Shown: positions 52,558-61,959, counted from the stretch's first letter. The stretch is DNA of 64,000 nt from Sinomonas sp. ASV486 (GCF_030908215.1 NZ_JAVFJK010000012.1:95662-159661), one strand, 5' to 3'. The notes: generated by a model not told the origin, from the letters alone. Made by a program: numbers and translations.

Positions 52558-53894
52558 GGCCTGAGACTCCGTTCGAGCTGGTCGAGATGCGTCCCGAGCT
52601 GCCCGGAGACAGCGGGGGAGGCGGGAAGGGGCGGCAGGTTCGCGGGCTGTGCGGGAAGCACGGCCCGGAGCACGAGCGGCACGATCACGAGGAGCGCGGC
52701 CAGGATCCCGACCGTGACGGCGGCCCAGAAGAGTCCGCGTCGTGGCCTGCGGGCCGCACGGGCGCCGGATCCGCCACGGGGCCGGGCGGACGACGGCGCG
52801 TGGCCCGGTACCGCGGGCGGGTCCTGGGGGAGTTCGGGGACGAGGGGGGCAGCGCGCCACGCACGGGTCTGCTGGCCATCCTGTTCCGCGCCCAGCCGGC
52901 TCATTGGGGCCGTGTGCAGAGCCGCGGCCGCCGAGGGCATCACGCGCGTGCCTGCGCCCTCGACGACGGCGGGCGCGAGCGCCTGGGTGAGCCCGCCATC
53001 CGCAGGGTCCGGGGACTCGATGGCGCGAGTCGGCGCCCCGCCGTCGGCCGGGGCCTCCCCGCGGAGCACCCGGACAATCTCGGTGGCGTCGGGCCGGTCG
53101 GCGGCGTCGCGCGCCGTCATACGCGGGAGGAGCGAGGCCCACGGGCCGCCGAGGTGAGTGGGGATGCGGGGATCGCGGAGGAGCCGCGCGACGGCTGCCT
53201 CGACCGCCCCGCCCGTGAACTCCATGGAGCCCGTGAGGGATTCGAGGAGCACGAGCCCGAGCGAGTAGATGTCCGACGCCGGTCCGACCTTCTCGCCGCG
53301 CGCCTGCTCTGGGCTGAGATAGTTGGCCGTGCCGATCGTCGTGTTCGTGAGGGTGAGCCTCGAGGCGTCGGTGAGGCGGGCGATCCCGAAGTCGGTGAGT
53401 TTGACAGGCCTGCGGCGGTGGTTCGGGTCGGCGTGGGGGACGAGGATGTTCGCGGGCTTGATGTCGCGGTGCACGATCCCGAGCGCGTGCACGTACGCGA
53501 GGGCGCCGGCGAGGTCGAGCGCCAGGAGGCGCGCGTCGTCGGACGTGAGGGCGCCTGAGGCAAGGCGCTGGCGCAGGTCCGTGCCGTCGACGAACTCCAT
53601 GACGAGGTAGGCGACCTGAGTGGTCCCGTCGTCCTGGGTGTCGGTGCCAGCGTCGTAGAGGCGCACGAGGCTCGGGTGGTTGAGGCGCGCGAGCACCTGC
53701 ATCTCGCCACGGCGACGTTCTTCGTGGCGGGGGTCCGGCGCGTGGGTACGGAAGGTCTTGACGGCCACGTCGCGCCCCAGAACCTCATCATGGGCCCGGT
53801 GCACCGTGGCCATGGCGCCGCTGCCGGCGACCTCGAGGAGCCGATACCTGCCGCCGACGAAGGTAGGGTCGAGCCCGATATCACTCTCGGCCAC
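52554..53894 (-). CDS. Membrane-bound Ser/Thr protein kinase
   Basis: Hanks-type kinase. From GTG 53894 the loop is VAGSGAMATVHRA, catalytic Lys46 in VAVKTF, HRDIKPAN with Asp144, DFG at 168-170, and LSPEQARGEK in the P+1 region. A Pro/Ala-rich juxtamembrane segment precedes one membrane helix (about 391-416) and a short outside tail (about 30 residues). PASTA repeats are absent. GTG 53894 has GAGGAAGG upstream; the frame opens to GTG 53921, which does not. Cognate lipoprotein overlaps downstream. Confidence 0.93.
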   Translation of the reverse strand: MAESDIGLDPTFVGGRYRLLEVAGSGAMATVHRAHDEVLGRDVAVKTFRTHAPDPRHEERRRGEMQVLARLNHPSLVRLYDAGTDTQDDGTTQVAYLVMEFVDGTDLRQRLASGALTSDDARLLALDLAGALAYVHALGIVHRDIKPANILVPHADPNHRRRPVKLTDFGIARLTDASRLTLTNTTIGTANYLSPEQARGEKVGPASDIYSLGLVLLESLTGSMEFTGGAVEAAVARLLRDPRIPTHLGGPWASLLPRMTARDAADRPDATEIVRVLRGEAPADGGAPTRAIESPDPADGGLTQALAPAVVEGAGTRVMPSAAAALHTAPMSRLGAEQDGQQTRAWRAAPLVPELPQDPPAVPGHAPSSARPRGGSGARAARRPRRGLFWAAVTVGILAALLVIVPLVLRAVLPAQPANLPPLPASPAVSGQLGTHLDQLERSLRP

Positions 53895-53978
53895 GTGTTG
53901 CCCTTCCTCGCCCGTCGTCACACCCGATCTAGCCTAGTGGACGCACCGGGGTGCTCGCTCCGTATTGCGGCATGGGAA

Positions 53979-54013
53979 GGGCCCCGCCGCGCACGTTCCG
54001 CGCGGTGGGGCCC
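53979..54013 (-). terminator. Hairpin terminator of aldehyde dehydrogenase
   Basis: GGGCCCCGCCGCGC pairs with GCGCGGTGGGGCCC (one G-T) around a 7-base loop, 56 bases past the dehydrogenase stop. AT-rich DNA (54036-54071) precedes it on the minus strand. Confidence 0.75.
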
Positions 54014-54068
54014 AGCTCCCCGGCCAGAAGGAAATAGTCCTCTGGCAGAATATAACTACAAATGCATA

Positions 54069-55490
54069 TTAACCGTGGATGACCTGGGGTTGGCCGAGGT
54101 GCTTGAGGCCTTCGGTGCCGAATTCGAGGCCGTAGCCGGACTGCTTGGCACCGCCGAAGGGGGCCATGGGGTTCACCGCGCCGTGGTTGTTGATCCAGAC
54201 GCTGCCGGCTTCGAGGCGCGCGGCGACGGCGTGGGCCTGGTCGGGGTCGGTGCCCCACACGGAGGCGCCGAGGCCGACTTCCAGGGCGTTGGCCATGACG
54301 ACGGCGTGGTCCACGTTTGTGTACTTGATGATGGGCAGGGCGGGGCCGAACTGCTCCTGGGCCACGAGGGGGTTGTCGTTGTCGATGTCCGCGACGAGGG
54401 TGGTGGGGTAGAAGTAGCCGGGCTGGTTCTCGTCTGGGTTTCCGCCGAGGAGGACGCGGGCGCCGGCGTCCTTCGCGTCCTGGACGAGGCCGGCGACAAT
54501 CTCGTACTGGGACCTGTTCTGCAGCGGGCCCAGGACGTTCTGCTCGTCCAGGCCCACGCCCATCGGCACGTTCGCGGCGTACTCGGTAAGGGCGGCGCAG
54601 ACGTCCTCGTAGATGTCCTCGTGCACGTAGAGGCGTTTGAGGGCGGCGCAGGTCTGGCCGGTATTGATGAACGCGCCCCAGAAGAGGCCCTCGGCGATGG
54701 CCTTCGGGTCGGCGTCGGGCAGGACGATGCCGGCGTCGTTGCCGCCGAGCTCGAGGGTCAGGCGCTTCACGGTGTCCGCGGAGGAGCGGATGATCGACTT
54801 GCCCGTGGCGGTGGAGCCGGTGAACATGACCTTGCTGATCGCGGGGTGCTCGGCCAGGGCCGCGCCCACGTCCCGGCGGCCGGGGACCACGTGCAGGACG
54901 CCCTCGGGCAGTTCCTGGTTGATGACCTTGACGAGGGCAAGGACGGACAGCGGGGTCATGCCGGAGGGCTTGACCACGGCGGTGTTGCCCATGCGCAGGG
55001 CCGGGGCGATCTGCCAGACGGTGATCATCATGGGCCAGTTCCACGGCCCGATCGCACCCACGACCCCGATCGGGCGGTAGTGCAGCACCGCCTTGGTCCC
55101 GTCGGCGTCGACCACGGTCTCGGGCTCGAGGACGGTCGCGGCCGTCGCGCGCAGCCAGGCCGCGCACGCGCCGACCTCGAAGCGGGCGTTGGGGCCGTTG
55201 AGCGGCTTGCCCTGCTCGCGGGAGAGGATCCGGGCCAGCTCTTCGGCGTTTGCCTCGACCGCGTCCGCGGCCCGCAGCAGCGACGCCGAGCGCGCCGCGT
55301 GCCCCAGCGCCGCCCAGCCCGGCTGGGCGGCCCTCGCGGCCGTGATGGCCGCCTCGAGGTCCGCCACGCTCTGCAGCGGCGCGAAGCCCACCCGCTCCCC
55401 GGTGGCCGGGTCCAGCATCTCCTGCCGCGGCGTGCCCTCGGGCGCCTCGACCGATCCCAGCAGGGTATCTGCGTGCTCGAGCGTTTCCAT
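54069..55490 (-). CDS. NAD(P)-dependent aldehyde dehydrogenase
   Basis: Oxidises aldehydes to acids. The 473-residue enzyme has Asn151 in GPWNWP, the general base Glu247 in LTLELGGND, and the nucleophile Cys281 in FINTGQTCAALKR, all intact. The ending GAVNPMAPFGGAKQSGYG is typical of the family, close to succinate-semialdehyde/medium-chain types. ATG 55490 follows AGGAGG. Substrate not assignable; no metabolic partner is adjacent. Confidence 0.92.
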   Translation of the reverse strand: METLEHADTLLGSVEAPEGTPRQEMLDPATGERVGFAPLQSVADLEAAITAARAAQPGWAALGHAARSASLLRAADAVEANAEELARILSREQGKPLNGPNARFEVGACAAWLRATAATVLEPETVVDADGTKAVLHYRPIGVVGAIGPWNWPMMITVWQIAPALRMGNTAVVKPSGMTPLSVLALVKVINQELPEGVLHVVPGRRDVGAALAEHPAISKVMFTGSTATGKSIIRSSADTVKRLTLELGGNDAGIVLPDADPKAIAEGLFWGAFINTGQTCAALKRLYVHEDIYEDVCAALTEYAANVPMGVGLDEQNVLGPLQNRSQYEIVAGLVQDAKDAGARVLLGGNPDENQPGYFYPTTLVADIDNDNPLVAQEQFGPALPIIKYTNVDHAVVMANALEVGLGASVWGTDPDQAHAVAARLEAGSVWINNHGAVNPMAPFGGAKQSGYGLEFGTEGLKHLGQPQVIHG

Positions 55491-55699
55491 GAAGTCCTCC
55501 TCATCGAGTCCGGTGTTCGTTCAAGCATCCGGCGAGGCGCCACCGCCGTGCTTGACCACGCGCGCCCGGTGCTTGTCCGAGGGTGCACGGTTCGCGAGCG
55601 CCCGACCGGCCCGACCGGCCTCGGGACCGCGGCCCGACCCGCTCGTCTCCCCGTTGGTCTCCCCGCTCGCGGGGATGCCGCTGGCGTACGCTTCTGTCC

Positions 55700-56191
55700 G
55701 TGTCCGAGTTCCGCCACCTGAGTGTCCCGATCGCCCTGTCGCCCCGCGCCGTCTTTGCCTTCGCGGGCCATCCCGCCAACCTCCCGCGCTGGGCCGCGGG
55801 CCTTGCGGCGGGCGTCCGTGCGGAGAACGGCCGCTGGATCGCGGACTCCCCGATGGGTGCGGTCGAGGTGAGGTTCGTGGGCGACACTGCCGCCGGGATC
55901 CTCGACCACGAGGTCATGCTGCCCGATGGGAGCGTGGTCCTGAACCAGTTCCGCATCCTCGCCGACGGCGCGCACAGCCTCGCGGTCTTCCACCTCCGCC
56001 GTGCGGAGGGCGTGACCGATGAGGCCTTCGAGGCCGACGCCGCGGCCGTCCAGGCCGACCTGGACACCCTCAAGGACGTCCTCGAGGCCGGAGCCTCCGA
56101 GGCCGGAACCGCTGAGACTGGAACCTCGGAGACCGGAACCTCCGAGAGCGAAACCCCTGAGGCGCGCACCCCCGAGGCGGGCACCGCGTGA
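55700..56191 (+). CDS. SRPBCC-like protein with repeated acidic tail
   Basis: The core (about 1-120) looks like a START-type fold: FRHLSVPIALSPRAVFAFA, GILDHEVMLPDGSVVLNQFRI and LAVFHLRR. The end is seven 5-residue repeats (EAGAS, EAGTA, ETGTS, ETGTS, ESETP, EARTP, EAGTA) from a 15-bp DNA repeat. It begins at GTG 55700 in an AT-poor leader. Its stop overlaps the next GTG by 3 bases. Similar domains are annotated as SRPBCC in relatives; function is unknown. Confidence 0.72.
   Translation: MSEFRHLSVPIALSPRAVFAFAGHPANLPRWAAGLAAGVRAENGRWIADSPMGAVEVRFVGDTAAGILDHEVMLPDGSVVLNQFRILADGAHSLAVFHLRRAEGVTDEAFEADAAAVQADLDTLKDVLEAGASEAGTAETGTSETGTSESETPEARTPEAGTA
56084..56188 (+). repeat. 15-bp tandem repeat, seven units
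   Basis: Seven 15-base units of the form GAGGCCGGAACCTCC, back to back, ending at the first base of the next gene's GTG start. They encode E-A/T-G-T-x repeats. Confidence 0.88.
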
Positions 56192-57645
56192 CCGAGACCA
56201 GACAGCAGACCCAGCCGGCCGGCGTCGTGCGTCGGGGCGTGCACCGCGCGTGGCTCGTCGCCGCCGTGACGCTTCTCGCGCTCGTGGCCGCGGCCGCCTT
56301 CCGTTCGACGACCGGCGCGCTCTTTGAGCCCCTCGAGGCCGAGTTCGGCTGGACGAGGGCCGAGACCTCGGGCGCGGTGACGGCGAACCTCGTGATATAC
56401 GGCCTCGTGGCGCCGTTTGCCGCAGTACTCATGGAGCGGTTCACGCTGCGCAAGGTCGTGGCGACGGCGCTCGTCCTCGTCGCGGCCGGGAGTGGTCTGA
56501 CCACTCTCATGACCGCCGCGTGGCAGCTGTGGGCGCTGTGGGGTGTGTTCATCGGCGTGGGAACGGGGATGCTCGCGCTCGTCTTCGGCGCCGTCGTTGC
56601 CAACCGCTGGTTCGCGGCCCGGCGCGGGCTCGTGATGGGCTTCTTCTCGGCCGCGAACGCGTGCGGACAGCTGGTCTTCCTGCCCGCCGTGGTGCAGCTG
56701 GCCGCGCACGAGGGCTGGCGCACCGCCGCGCTGCTTGTCGCCGTGTTCGCGCTCGCGATCGTGCCGCTGCTCGCTTGGCCGTTCGCCAACTCGCCCGCGG
56801 AGGTGGGGGTTGCGCCGTACGGTGCGTCGCCCGCCGTCGCGCCCGCACCTGCGCACGACGCCGCCAGCTCGCCGGAGCTGGAGAGCTCGCCGATGGGTGC
56901 GGGGACGGCGCTGCGAGAGGGGAAGCGCGGAGAGGCGCGACATGAGGACGCGGAGCAGCGCGGAGAAACACCGCACGAGGTCGTGCAGCGCGAGAAGGCG
57001 GTGCAGCGTGAGGAGGCGCCCGCCGTCGTGCGCCGGAACGCGGCGGTGGAGGCTCTCTCGGTGCTGCGCGAGTCGCTGCGGTCGAGGGCCTTCTGGATCC
57101 TGCTGTTCACGTTCTGGGTGTGCGGCTGGAGCACGAACGGGCTCATGCAGACCCATTTCATCCCCGCCGCGCACGATCACGGCATGCCCGCCACCACAGC
57201 GTCAGGGCTGCTTGCGCTCATCGGCGTGTTCGACGTGATTGGCACTGTCGCCTCCGGCTGGCTCACGGACCGTGTGCGGCCGTGGATACTGCTCGTCGCG
57301 TACTACGCGCTGCGCGGGGCCTCGCTGCTCACCGTCAACGCGCTGCTCGCGCCGGACGTCGAGCCGCCGCTGTGGATCTTCATCGTCTTCTACGGGCTCG
57401 ACTGGGTTGCGACCGTGCCGCCCACCGTGGCGCTGTGCCGCGAGCACTTCGGCGCGGCCAAGAGCTCAGTAGTGTTCGGGTGGGTGTTCGCCTCGCACAT
57501 GGTCGGCGCCGGGGTGGGCGCGTTCCTGGCCGGGTGGGGACGCGAAGTGAGCGGGACCTACATGACCGCGTGGCTCTCCGCTTCCCTGCTGTGCTTCGCC
57601 GCGGCCGCGAGCCTGTTCTTCCTGCCGCGCCGGCGGGCTGTCTGA
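56188..57645 (+). CDS. MFS transporter
   Basis: Twelve-helix major facilitator similar to the OFA (oxalate/formate) and monocarboxylate group. The first half has TTGALFEPLEAEFGWTRAETS, the second GLLALIGVFDVIGTVASGWLTDRVRP (motif A-like GWLTDRVRP). The central loop is unusually long, about 90 residues of charged sequence (ELESSPMGAG, EAVQREKAVQREE-like). It begins at GTG 56188, overlapping the preceding gene. Substrate unknown. Confidence 0.85.
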   Translation: MTETRQQTQPAGVVRRGVHRAWLVAAVTLLALVAAAAFRSTTGALFEPLEAEFGWTRAETSGAVTANLVIYGLVAPFAAVLMERFTLRKVVATALVLVAAGSGLTTLMTAAWQLWALWGVFIGVGTGMLALVFGAVVANRWFAARRGLVMGFFSAANACGQLVFLPAVVQLAAHEGWRTAALLVAVFALAIVPLLAWPFANSPAEVGVAPYGASPAVAPAPAHDAASSPELESSPMGAGTALREGKRGEARHEDAEQRGETPHEVVQREKAVQREEAPAVVRRNAAVEALSVLRESLRSRAFWILLFTFWVCGWSTNGLMQTHFIPAAHDHGMPATTASGLLALIGVFDVIGTVASGWLTDRVRPWILLVAYYALRGASLLTVNALLAPDVEPPLWIFIVFYGLDWVATVPPTVALCREHFGAAKSSVVFGWVFASHMVGAGVGAFLAGWGREVSGTYMTAWLSASLLCFAAAASLFFLPRRRAV

Positions 57646-57761
57646 GCGCGGAGTCCTGTCCTTCCGGCCGGTGATCGGCGGGTGGCCGGGACGGCGTCAT
57701 CTTTCGCGCGCCGTGCGGACCCGGGTTGACCTCCTCTCATTCCGGTTGACAGGCTTGAAGC

Positions 57762-58649
57762 GTGAGTCTCACTCCATCATGTCTGTCGCTGGCACAGCGG
57801 CTCGTCGAGTCCGGCGTCCCCGAGGGGCTGGCCGCAGTTCTCGCGCACGCCAGCACCGCCGCTCCGGGGGAGCGCAGCGGGGAGGCGGCAGCCTGCGTGC
57901 TCGATGAGCAGGGCGCGCTGCGGGTGACGACATGGCTCGAAGCCCAGCTGGCCGGGGGTATGGACTCCCGCGAGGCCCTGGTCACGATTCTCGGTGCCGC
58001 GGCGCTGCTGTTCGGCGCCGAGGAGGCGGGGCGCCTCGTGCTCAGCCACATGCCGTCGGCCATCCAGGCCCTCGAGGAGATGGTGCTCGAGTCGGAGGAC
58101 GCCGCCGCAGACGACCCGATGCTCGCCTCTGCGGCGAAGGCCGAGGCTCTCATGCTGAAGGCGGCGCTCGCGCGCGCGGCCGCCGAAGACCCCCGGTACG
58201 ACCACGGGCTGTACATGGACGAGTCCGTGGTGCTGCCGGGGTTCCTGCTCGCTGCGCGGCGCGGGTCCGAGGCCGTCGAACTGAACGGGGCCCTCGTGAG
58301 CACGCCGGGCGGGCTCGTGTTCGTCCTCTCCGACGGCATGCTCTCCGCGGAGACGGCCAGCCTGCTCCCCGAGGGGGCACTCGAACGAGGGTCCGTGGCC
58401 TTCGGGCTCGACGAGATCGCCGAGGCCGTGTTCCTCGTCCCGGAGTCTTTCGGAGGGGCCGACGCGCCGACGGGCGTGGACTTCGGCCGGACGCCCGACG
58501 GCGAGGTGCACGCGTACATCGACGTGCGAGGGCATGGGCTGCTGAGCATCTGCCTCGCCTACTCGCATTGGCCCGCGGCACGGCAGGAAGTCCTCCGGCG
58601 GCGGTTCGAGACGCTGGTCGAGCGCGTGGGGAGCGCCCTGCACGCGTGA
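57762..58649 (+). CDS. Hypothetical protein
   Basis: I do not recognise the family. The 295-residue, GTG-started protein is acidic, with an Ala/Leu/Glu-rich helical first half (about 1-145) and a beta-rich second half: GALVSTPGGLVFVLSDG, GSVAFGLDEIAEAVFLVPESFGG, and GEVHAYIDVRGHGLLSICL. No signal peptide or membrane helix is seen. GTG 57762 has TTGAAGC ahead and TTGACA further upstream, but the start is uncertain. Downstream lies a 108-base gap with nothing evident. Confidence 0.7.
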   Translation: MSLTPSCLSLAQRLVESGVPEGLAAVLAHASTAAPGERSGEAAACVLDEQGALRVTTWLEAQLAGGMDSREALVTILGAAALLFGAEEAGRLVLSHMPSAIQALEEMVLESEDAAADDPMLASAAKAEALMLKAALARAAAEDPRYDHGLYMDESVVLPGFLLAARRGSEAVELNGALVSTPGGLVFVLSDGMLSAETASLLPEGALERGSVAFGLDEIAEAVFLVPESFGGADAPTGVDFGRTPDGEVHAYIDVRGHGLLSICLAYSHWPAARQEVLRRRFETLVERVGSALHA

Positions 58650-58757
58650 CGCACGCCTCCGCGCCAGGCCGCGGGTGGCCCTTCTGGAAGTCAGCTCCGG
58701 GGGGTCAGGTTCTGCGGGTGACCCGTCTGTGCGGTAGGTGACCGCACATCCTGGGGG

Positions 58758-59789
58758 TCAGGTGCTGCTGCGCAGCTCCGCGAGGCGGCGCAGGTGTGCC
58801 GCTACCTGGTGCTCGCCGCCGCCCTCGTGGTTGTTGAACGGCCACTCCGTGATGTCCTTCGCCGGCCGCGCCCTCTCGGGCGAGTCCTCGCCGTAGTTGT
58901 TGAACGCTGCATAGACGGTCGACGGCGGGCAGACCTCGTCCCGCAGCGCGACCGAGAAGGAGGCGGGCGCCGTCGCCCATCTCGCGAGCAGTGAGACGTC
59001 GAAGTAGTCCAGCGTGCGCAGCGCGGTGGCGGCCATCTCCCGGTGCCGCACGAGGAAGCGTTCGATCTCGGGGTACGGACCCGCCGTGGCGACATCGAGC
59101 GCGCGGCGGAAGTCGGAGAGGAAATTGACGTCCGGCAGACATGCGATGACGCCGCCGATCCCGGCGCGCGCGGCGAGTGAGGCCGCGGCGATCGCTAGGC
59201 CGCCACCCTGTGAGACGCCATGGACCACAATGCGGGCGGAGTCGACGGCGTCGAGGGCCTGCGCAGCTTCGATGGCGCGCACCGCGTCGGTGTAGAGGCG
59301 GCGGTAGTAGTAGTCCTCGGGGTCCTGGATCCCGCGCGTCATGAGCCCGGGGTACGCGATGCCGCCGGCACTGGGATGCGGATCGGGCGTGTCGCCGGAG
59401 ATCCCGCCGTAGCCTTGCCCGCGGGTGTCCATGATGAGCATGGCCCAGCCGGCCTGCGCCCACACGGTGTCCTGATGCGGGAGCCCGCGGCCGCCCGAGT
59501 AGCCGGCGTACTGCACGACGGCGGGCAGCGGCTGTGCCTGCACGTCGCCCCGCGGGCCGGCCGGCACGTGGAGCCAGCCCCTGATCCTGGCGCCTCCGAA
59601 GCCGGTGAAGGTGACGTCGAAGGTGTCGATCAGGGCGAGCCCCGTCTCGACCGGTTCGAGCACGACGTCGAGCGGCGGTTTGCGCGCGTCGGCGAGCGTT
59701 GCGTCCCAGAAGTCCCCGAGGTCCGCGGGCGCCGTGGCGGAACCGCGATAGGAGCGGAGCGTTTCGAGGGGGAAGTCGAGGGCGGGCAT
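58758..59789 (-). CDS. Acetylxylan esterase / cephalosporin-C deacetylase family hydrolase
   Basis: Carbohydrate esterase family 7-like alpha/beta hydrolase that removes acetyl groups from xylooligosaccharides in other bacteria. The nucleophile lies in VHGVSQGGGLA, the acid Asp in ALRDEVCPP, and the His in EGGGEHQ. RGWLHVP and DTRGQGYG are also typical. No signal peptide is seen, so it acts in the cytoplasm. The 343-residue ATG start at 59789 has GAGGAA upstream. It is read in the same direction as the TIM-barrel gene, near a sugar transporter. Confidence 0.88.
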   Translation of the reverse strand: MPALDFPLETLRSYRGSATAPADLGDFWDATLADARKPPLDVVLEPVETGLALIDTFDVTFTGFGGARIRGWLHVPAGPRGDVQAQPLPAVVQYAGYSGGRGLPHQDTVWAQAGWAMLIMDTRGQGYGGISGDTPDPHPSAGGIAYPGLMTRGIQDPEDYYYRRLYTDAVRAIEAAQALDAVDSARIVVHGVSQGGGLAIAAASLAARAGIGGVIACLPDVNFLSDFRRALDVATAGPYPEIERFLVRHREMAATALRTLDYFDVSLLARWATAPASFSVALRDEVCPPSTVYAAFNNYGEDSPERARPAKDITEWPFNNHEGGGEHQVAAHLRRLAELRSST

Positions 59790-59886
59790 GGCCGTGCGGT
59801 TCCTCCGGACGTCGGGGACGGATGTGACCGAGCTTACTGGAGGGAGGTGGGATGTGCTGTGTCCCCCGCGGGGGCGCGACTGCCCG

Positions 59887-60744
59887 TCACTCATCGGACT
59901 CGAAGAATGGACGGGTCGTTGCCATGGCGGCCGCCAAGGCCGTCTGAACCGGCAGAGCCCGGTGTTCCTCGGAGAGGATCTCGACACCCCACGGGCCCTT
60001 GAACCCGATGTCCTGCATGGTCCGGATGAAGCCCGCAACGTCCTGGTCCCCCTGTCCGAGGTAGCAGCGATGGTCCCGGGTGTCCTCGAACAGCGTGCCC
60101 TGGATCTCGTTGTGGGCATCGTTGAGCTCGACGCCGAAGATCTGGTCCGCCGTGAGGGAACTGCGGAGTTCTGCCAGACTCGTTCCCTTGCGGTACACGT
60201 GCCAGAAGTCCACGATCAGGCCGCACGCCGGGTGATCCACGCGGCGCATCAGATCGGCGCCGCGGGGGATCGTGTCGACGAGCGTGAAGGCCACGGGTTC
60301 GAGGGCGACTCTCGTTCCCCGTTTCTCGGCCTCCCCGGCGAGCGTCCTGAGGGGCTCCACCATGAACCCGAGGTCGGCCGGGGGAGTGCCGAAGTCGCTG
60401 CCGATCTTCACAAACGGTGCGTGCAGTGCCTCGGCGGCGTGGAGGAGAAGGTCCCAGTCCGTGCCCCAGACTTCGCGGGGCTCCCACCATCGCGCGAGGA
60501 GCTCGACCTCGACGTGCGTCAGCCCGTGGGAGCGGACGAGGCGGTTCAGCGCCGCGAAGCCCATCGACGACTGCGCGGCTTTGAGGTCGTCCAGAACGAG
60601 ACCGAACCCGGACCATCCAGTGGCCGCAAGCGCCTCGATCCGTTCGGGGAGGGGGACTGGACTCGTCTCTGGGCTGCGAAGTGGGGCGGCATCGCCGGCG
60701 CTTGTCCAGCAGGTTGCGACGAACCGCTCGGTAGTGGATGGCAT
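59887..60744 (-). CDS. Sugar phosphate isomerase/epimerase-like TIM-barrel protein
   Basis: AP_endonuc_2/xylose-isomerase-like fold. The 285-residue protein has metal-ligand-rich motifs VALEPVAF (Glu), LIVDFWHVYRK (Asp, His), VELNDAHNE (Glu, Asp, His) and GVEILSEEHR (Glu) in the right order. ATG 60744 follows GAGAGG. It is divergent from the CUT2 transporter genes, sharing the control region with the two palindromes, so it may act on the imported sugar or polyol. Confidence 0.85.
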   Translation of the reverse strand: MPSTTERFVATCWTSAGDAAPLRSPETSPVPLPERIEALAATGWSGFGLVLDDLKAAQSSMGFAALNRLVRSHGLTHVEVELLARWWEPREVWGTDWDLLLHAAEALHAPFVKIGSDFGTPPADLGFMVEPLRTLAGEAEKRGTRVALEPVAFTLVDTIPRGADLMRRVDHPACGLIVDFWHVYRKGTSLAELRSSLTADQIFGVELNDAHNEIQGTLFEDTRDHRCYLGQGDQDVAGFIRTMQDIGFKGPWGVEILSEEHRALPVQTALAAAMATTRPFFESDE

Positions 60745-60818
60745 GGGGATCCTCTCGGGGCCTGAGGCCTGTGGTGTGAGTCACTCGGGGGTTGTTGATG
60801 AGTGTGGCACAGAAATAG

Positions 60819-60872
60819 TGGACCGGTCCATTGACATCCGAAACTTTCGCGGCCTATGGTTGGACCGGTCCA
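60819..60872 (+). promoter_or_regulatory. Promoter flanked by two TGGACCGGTCCA palindromes
   Basis: Identical perfect 12-bp palindromes at 60819-60830 and 60861-60872, 42 bases centre to centre. Between them are -35 TTGACA (60831-60836) and -10 TATGGT (60855-60860), spacer 18. A repressor bound at both sites would hold the promoter in a loop. The regulator is not in the window, or not recognised. Confidence 0.8.
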
Positions 60873-60969
60873 TAAAGAGACCCGCATCACATTCCCGCCG
60901 ATCCGGTGAGGCCGGAGCCCCCGAGATCCTTCCCGGGATGTGAAGCGCACGAACATCAAAGGAGAGCTC

Positions 60970-61959
60970 GTGAAGAAGACGTGGCACCGCGGCCTGGCCG
61001 CCCTTGCCCTGATCCCAGTCCTCGCCGTGACGGCCTGCTCGGGCGGCGGCAAGCAGGCCGACGCGACCGCAGGTTCAGGAGGCGGCCAGGCCGTCTCGAC
61101 TCCCAGGATGAAGGTTGCCCTCATCACGCACGCCGAGGCGGGCGACACGTTCTGGGACATCGTGCGCAAGGGTGCCGAGGAGGCGGCGGCGAAGGACAAC
61201 GTCGAGATTCTCTACACGAATGACTCGGACGCCGGGCGACAGTCCCAGCTGGTGCAGCAGGCGATCGACCAGAAGGTGGATGGCATCGCGGTCACCATCG
61301 CCAACCCGGGCGCCATGAAGGATGTGCTGAAGAAGGTTGCCGACGCGGGCATCCCGCTCGTGAGCTTCAACGCCGGCGGCGACGTCTCCGCGCAGATGGG
61401 CGCGTTCACGCACTTCGGCTCGAACGAGAAGCTCGCCGGTGAGGCGGTGGGCACCAAGCTCGCCTCGGACGGCTACAAGCACCCCATCTGCGTGATCATG
61501 TCGCAGGGGCAGGTGCAGCTCGAGGCCCGGTGCGCGGGCGTGAAGGAGAAGGTCCCGGGCACGGAGATCCTCTACGTCAACGGAGCCGATATGACCTCGG
61601 TGCAGTCCACGGCGACGGCGAAGCTGCAGGCCACGAAGGACGCCGATGTGATCGTCGGCCTCGGCGCCCCGTACACGGTCACCCTCCTCAAGGCGGTGGC
61701 GGATGCGAATAGCTCGGTCAAGGTGGCGAGCTTCGACCTCAACCCTGCCCTGGCCCAGGCGATCAGCGACGGCAAGGTGCTCTTCACGGTGGACCAGCAG
61801 CCGTGGCTGCAGGGCTACCTGTCGGTTGACGCGCTCTGGCAGAACAAGCGCGGCGGGTTCAAGGTCGGTGGTGGCCAGCCGGTGCTGACCGGGCCGGCGA
61901 TCGTGGACAAGTCCAACATCTCCGACGTCCTCAAGTTCGTCCAGCAGGGCGTCCGCTAG
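60970..61959 (+). CDS. CUT2-type sugar ABC transporter substrate-binding lipoprotein
   Basis: Periplasmic-binding protein like RbsB/XylF. The signal peptide has lipobox AVTACS with Cys near residue 24, then a Gly/Ala/Ser linker. The fold shows MKVALITHAEAGDTFWDIV, IDQKVDGIAVTIANP and FDLNPALAQAISDGKV in order. GTG 60970 follows AAAGGAG and is preferred over the upstream ATG 60940. It is first in an operon with permease and ATPase. Sugar or polyol identity unknown. Confidence 0.92.
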   Translation: MKKTWHRGLAALALIPVLAVTACSGGGKQADATAGSGGGQAVSTPRMKVALITHAEAGDTFWDIVRKGAEEAAAKDNVEILYTNDSDAGRQSQLVQQAIDQKVDGIAVTIANPGAMKDVLKKVADAGIPLVSFNAGGDVSAQMGAFTHFGSNEKLAGEAVGTKLASDGYKHPICVIMSQGQVQLEARCAGVKEKVPGTEILYVNGADMTSVQSTATAKLQATKDADVIVGLGAPYTVTLLKAVADANSSVKVASFDLNPALAQAISDGKVLFTVDQQPWLQGYLSVDALWQNKRGGFKVGGGQPVLTGPAIVDKSNISDVLKFVQQGVR

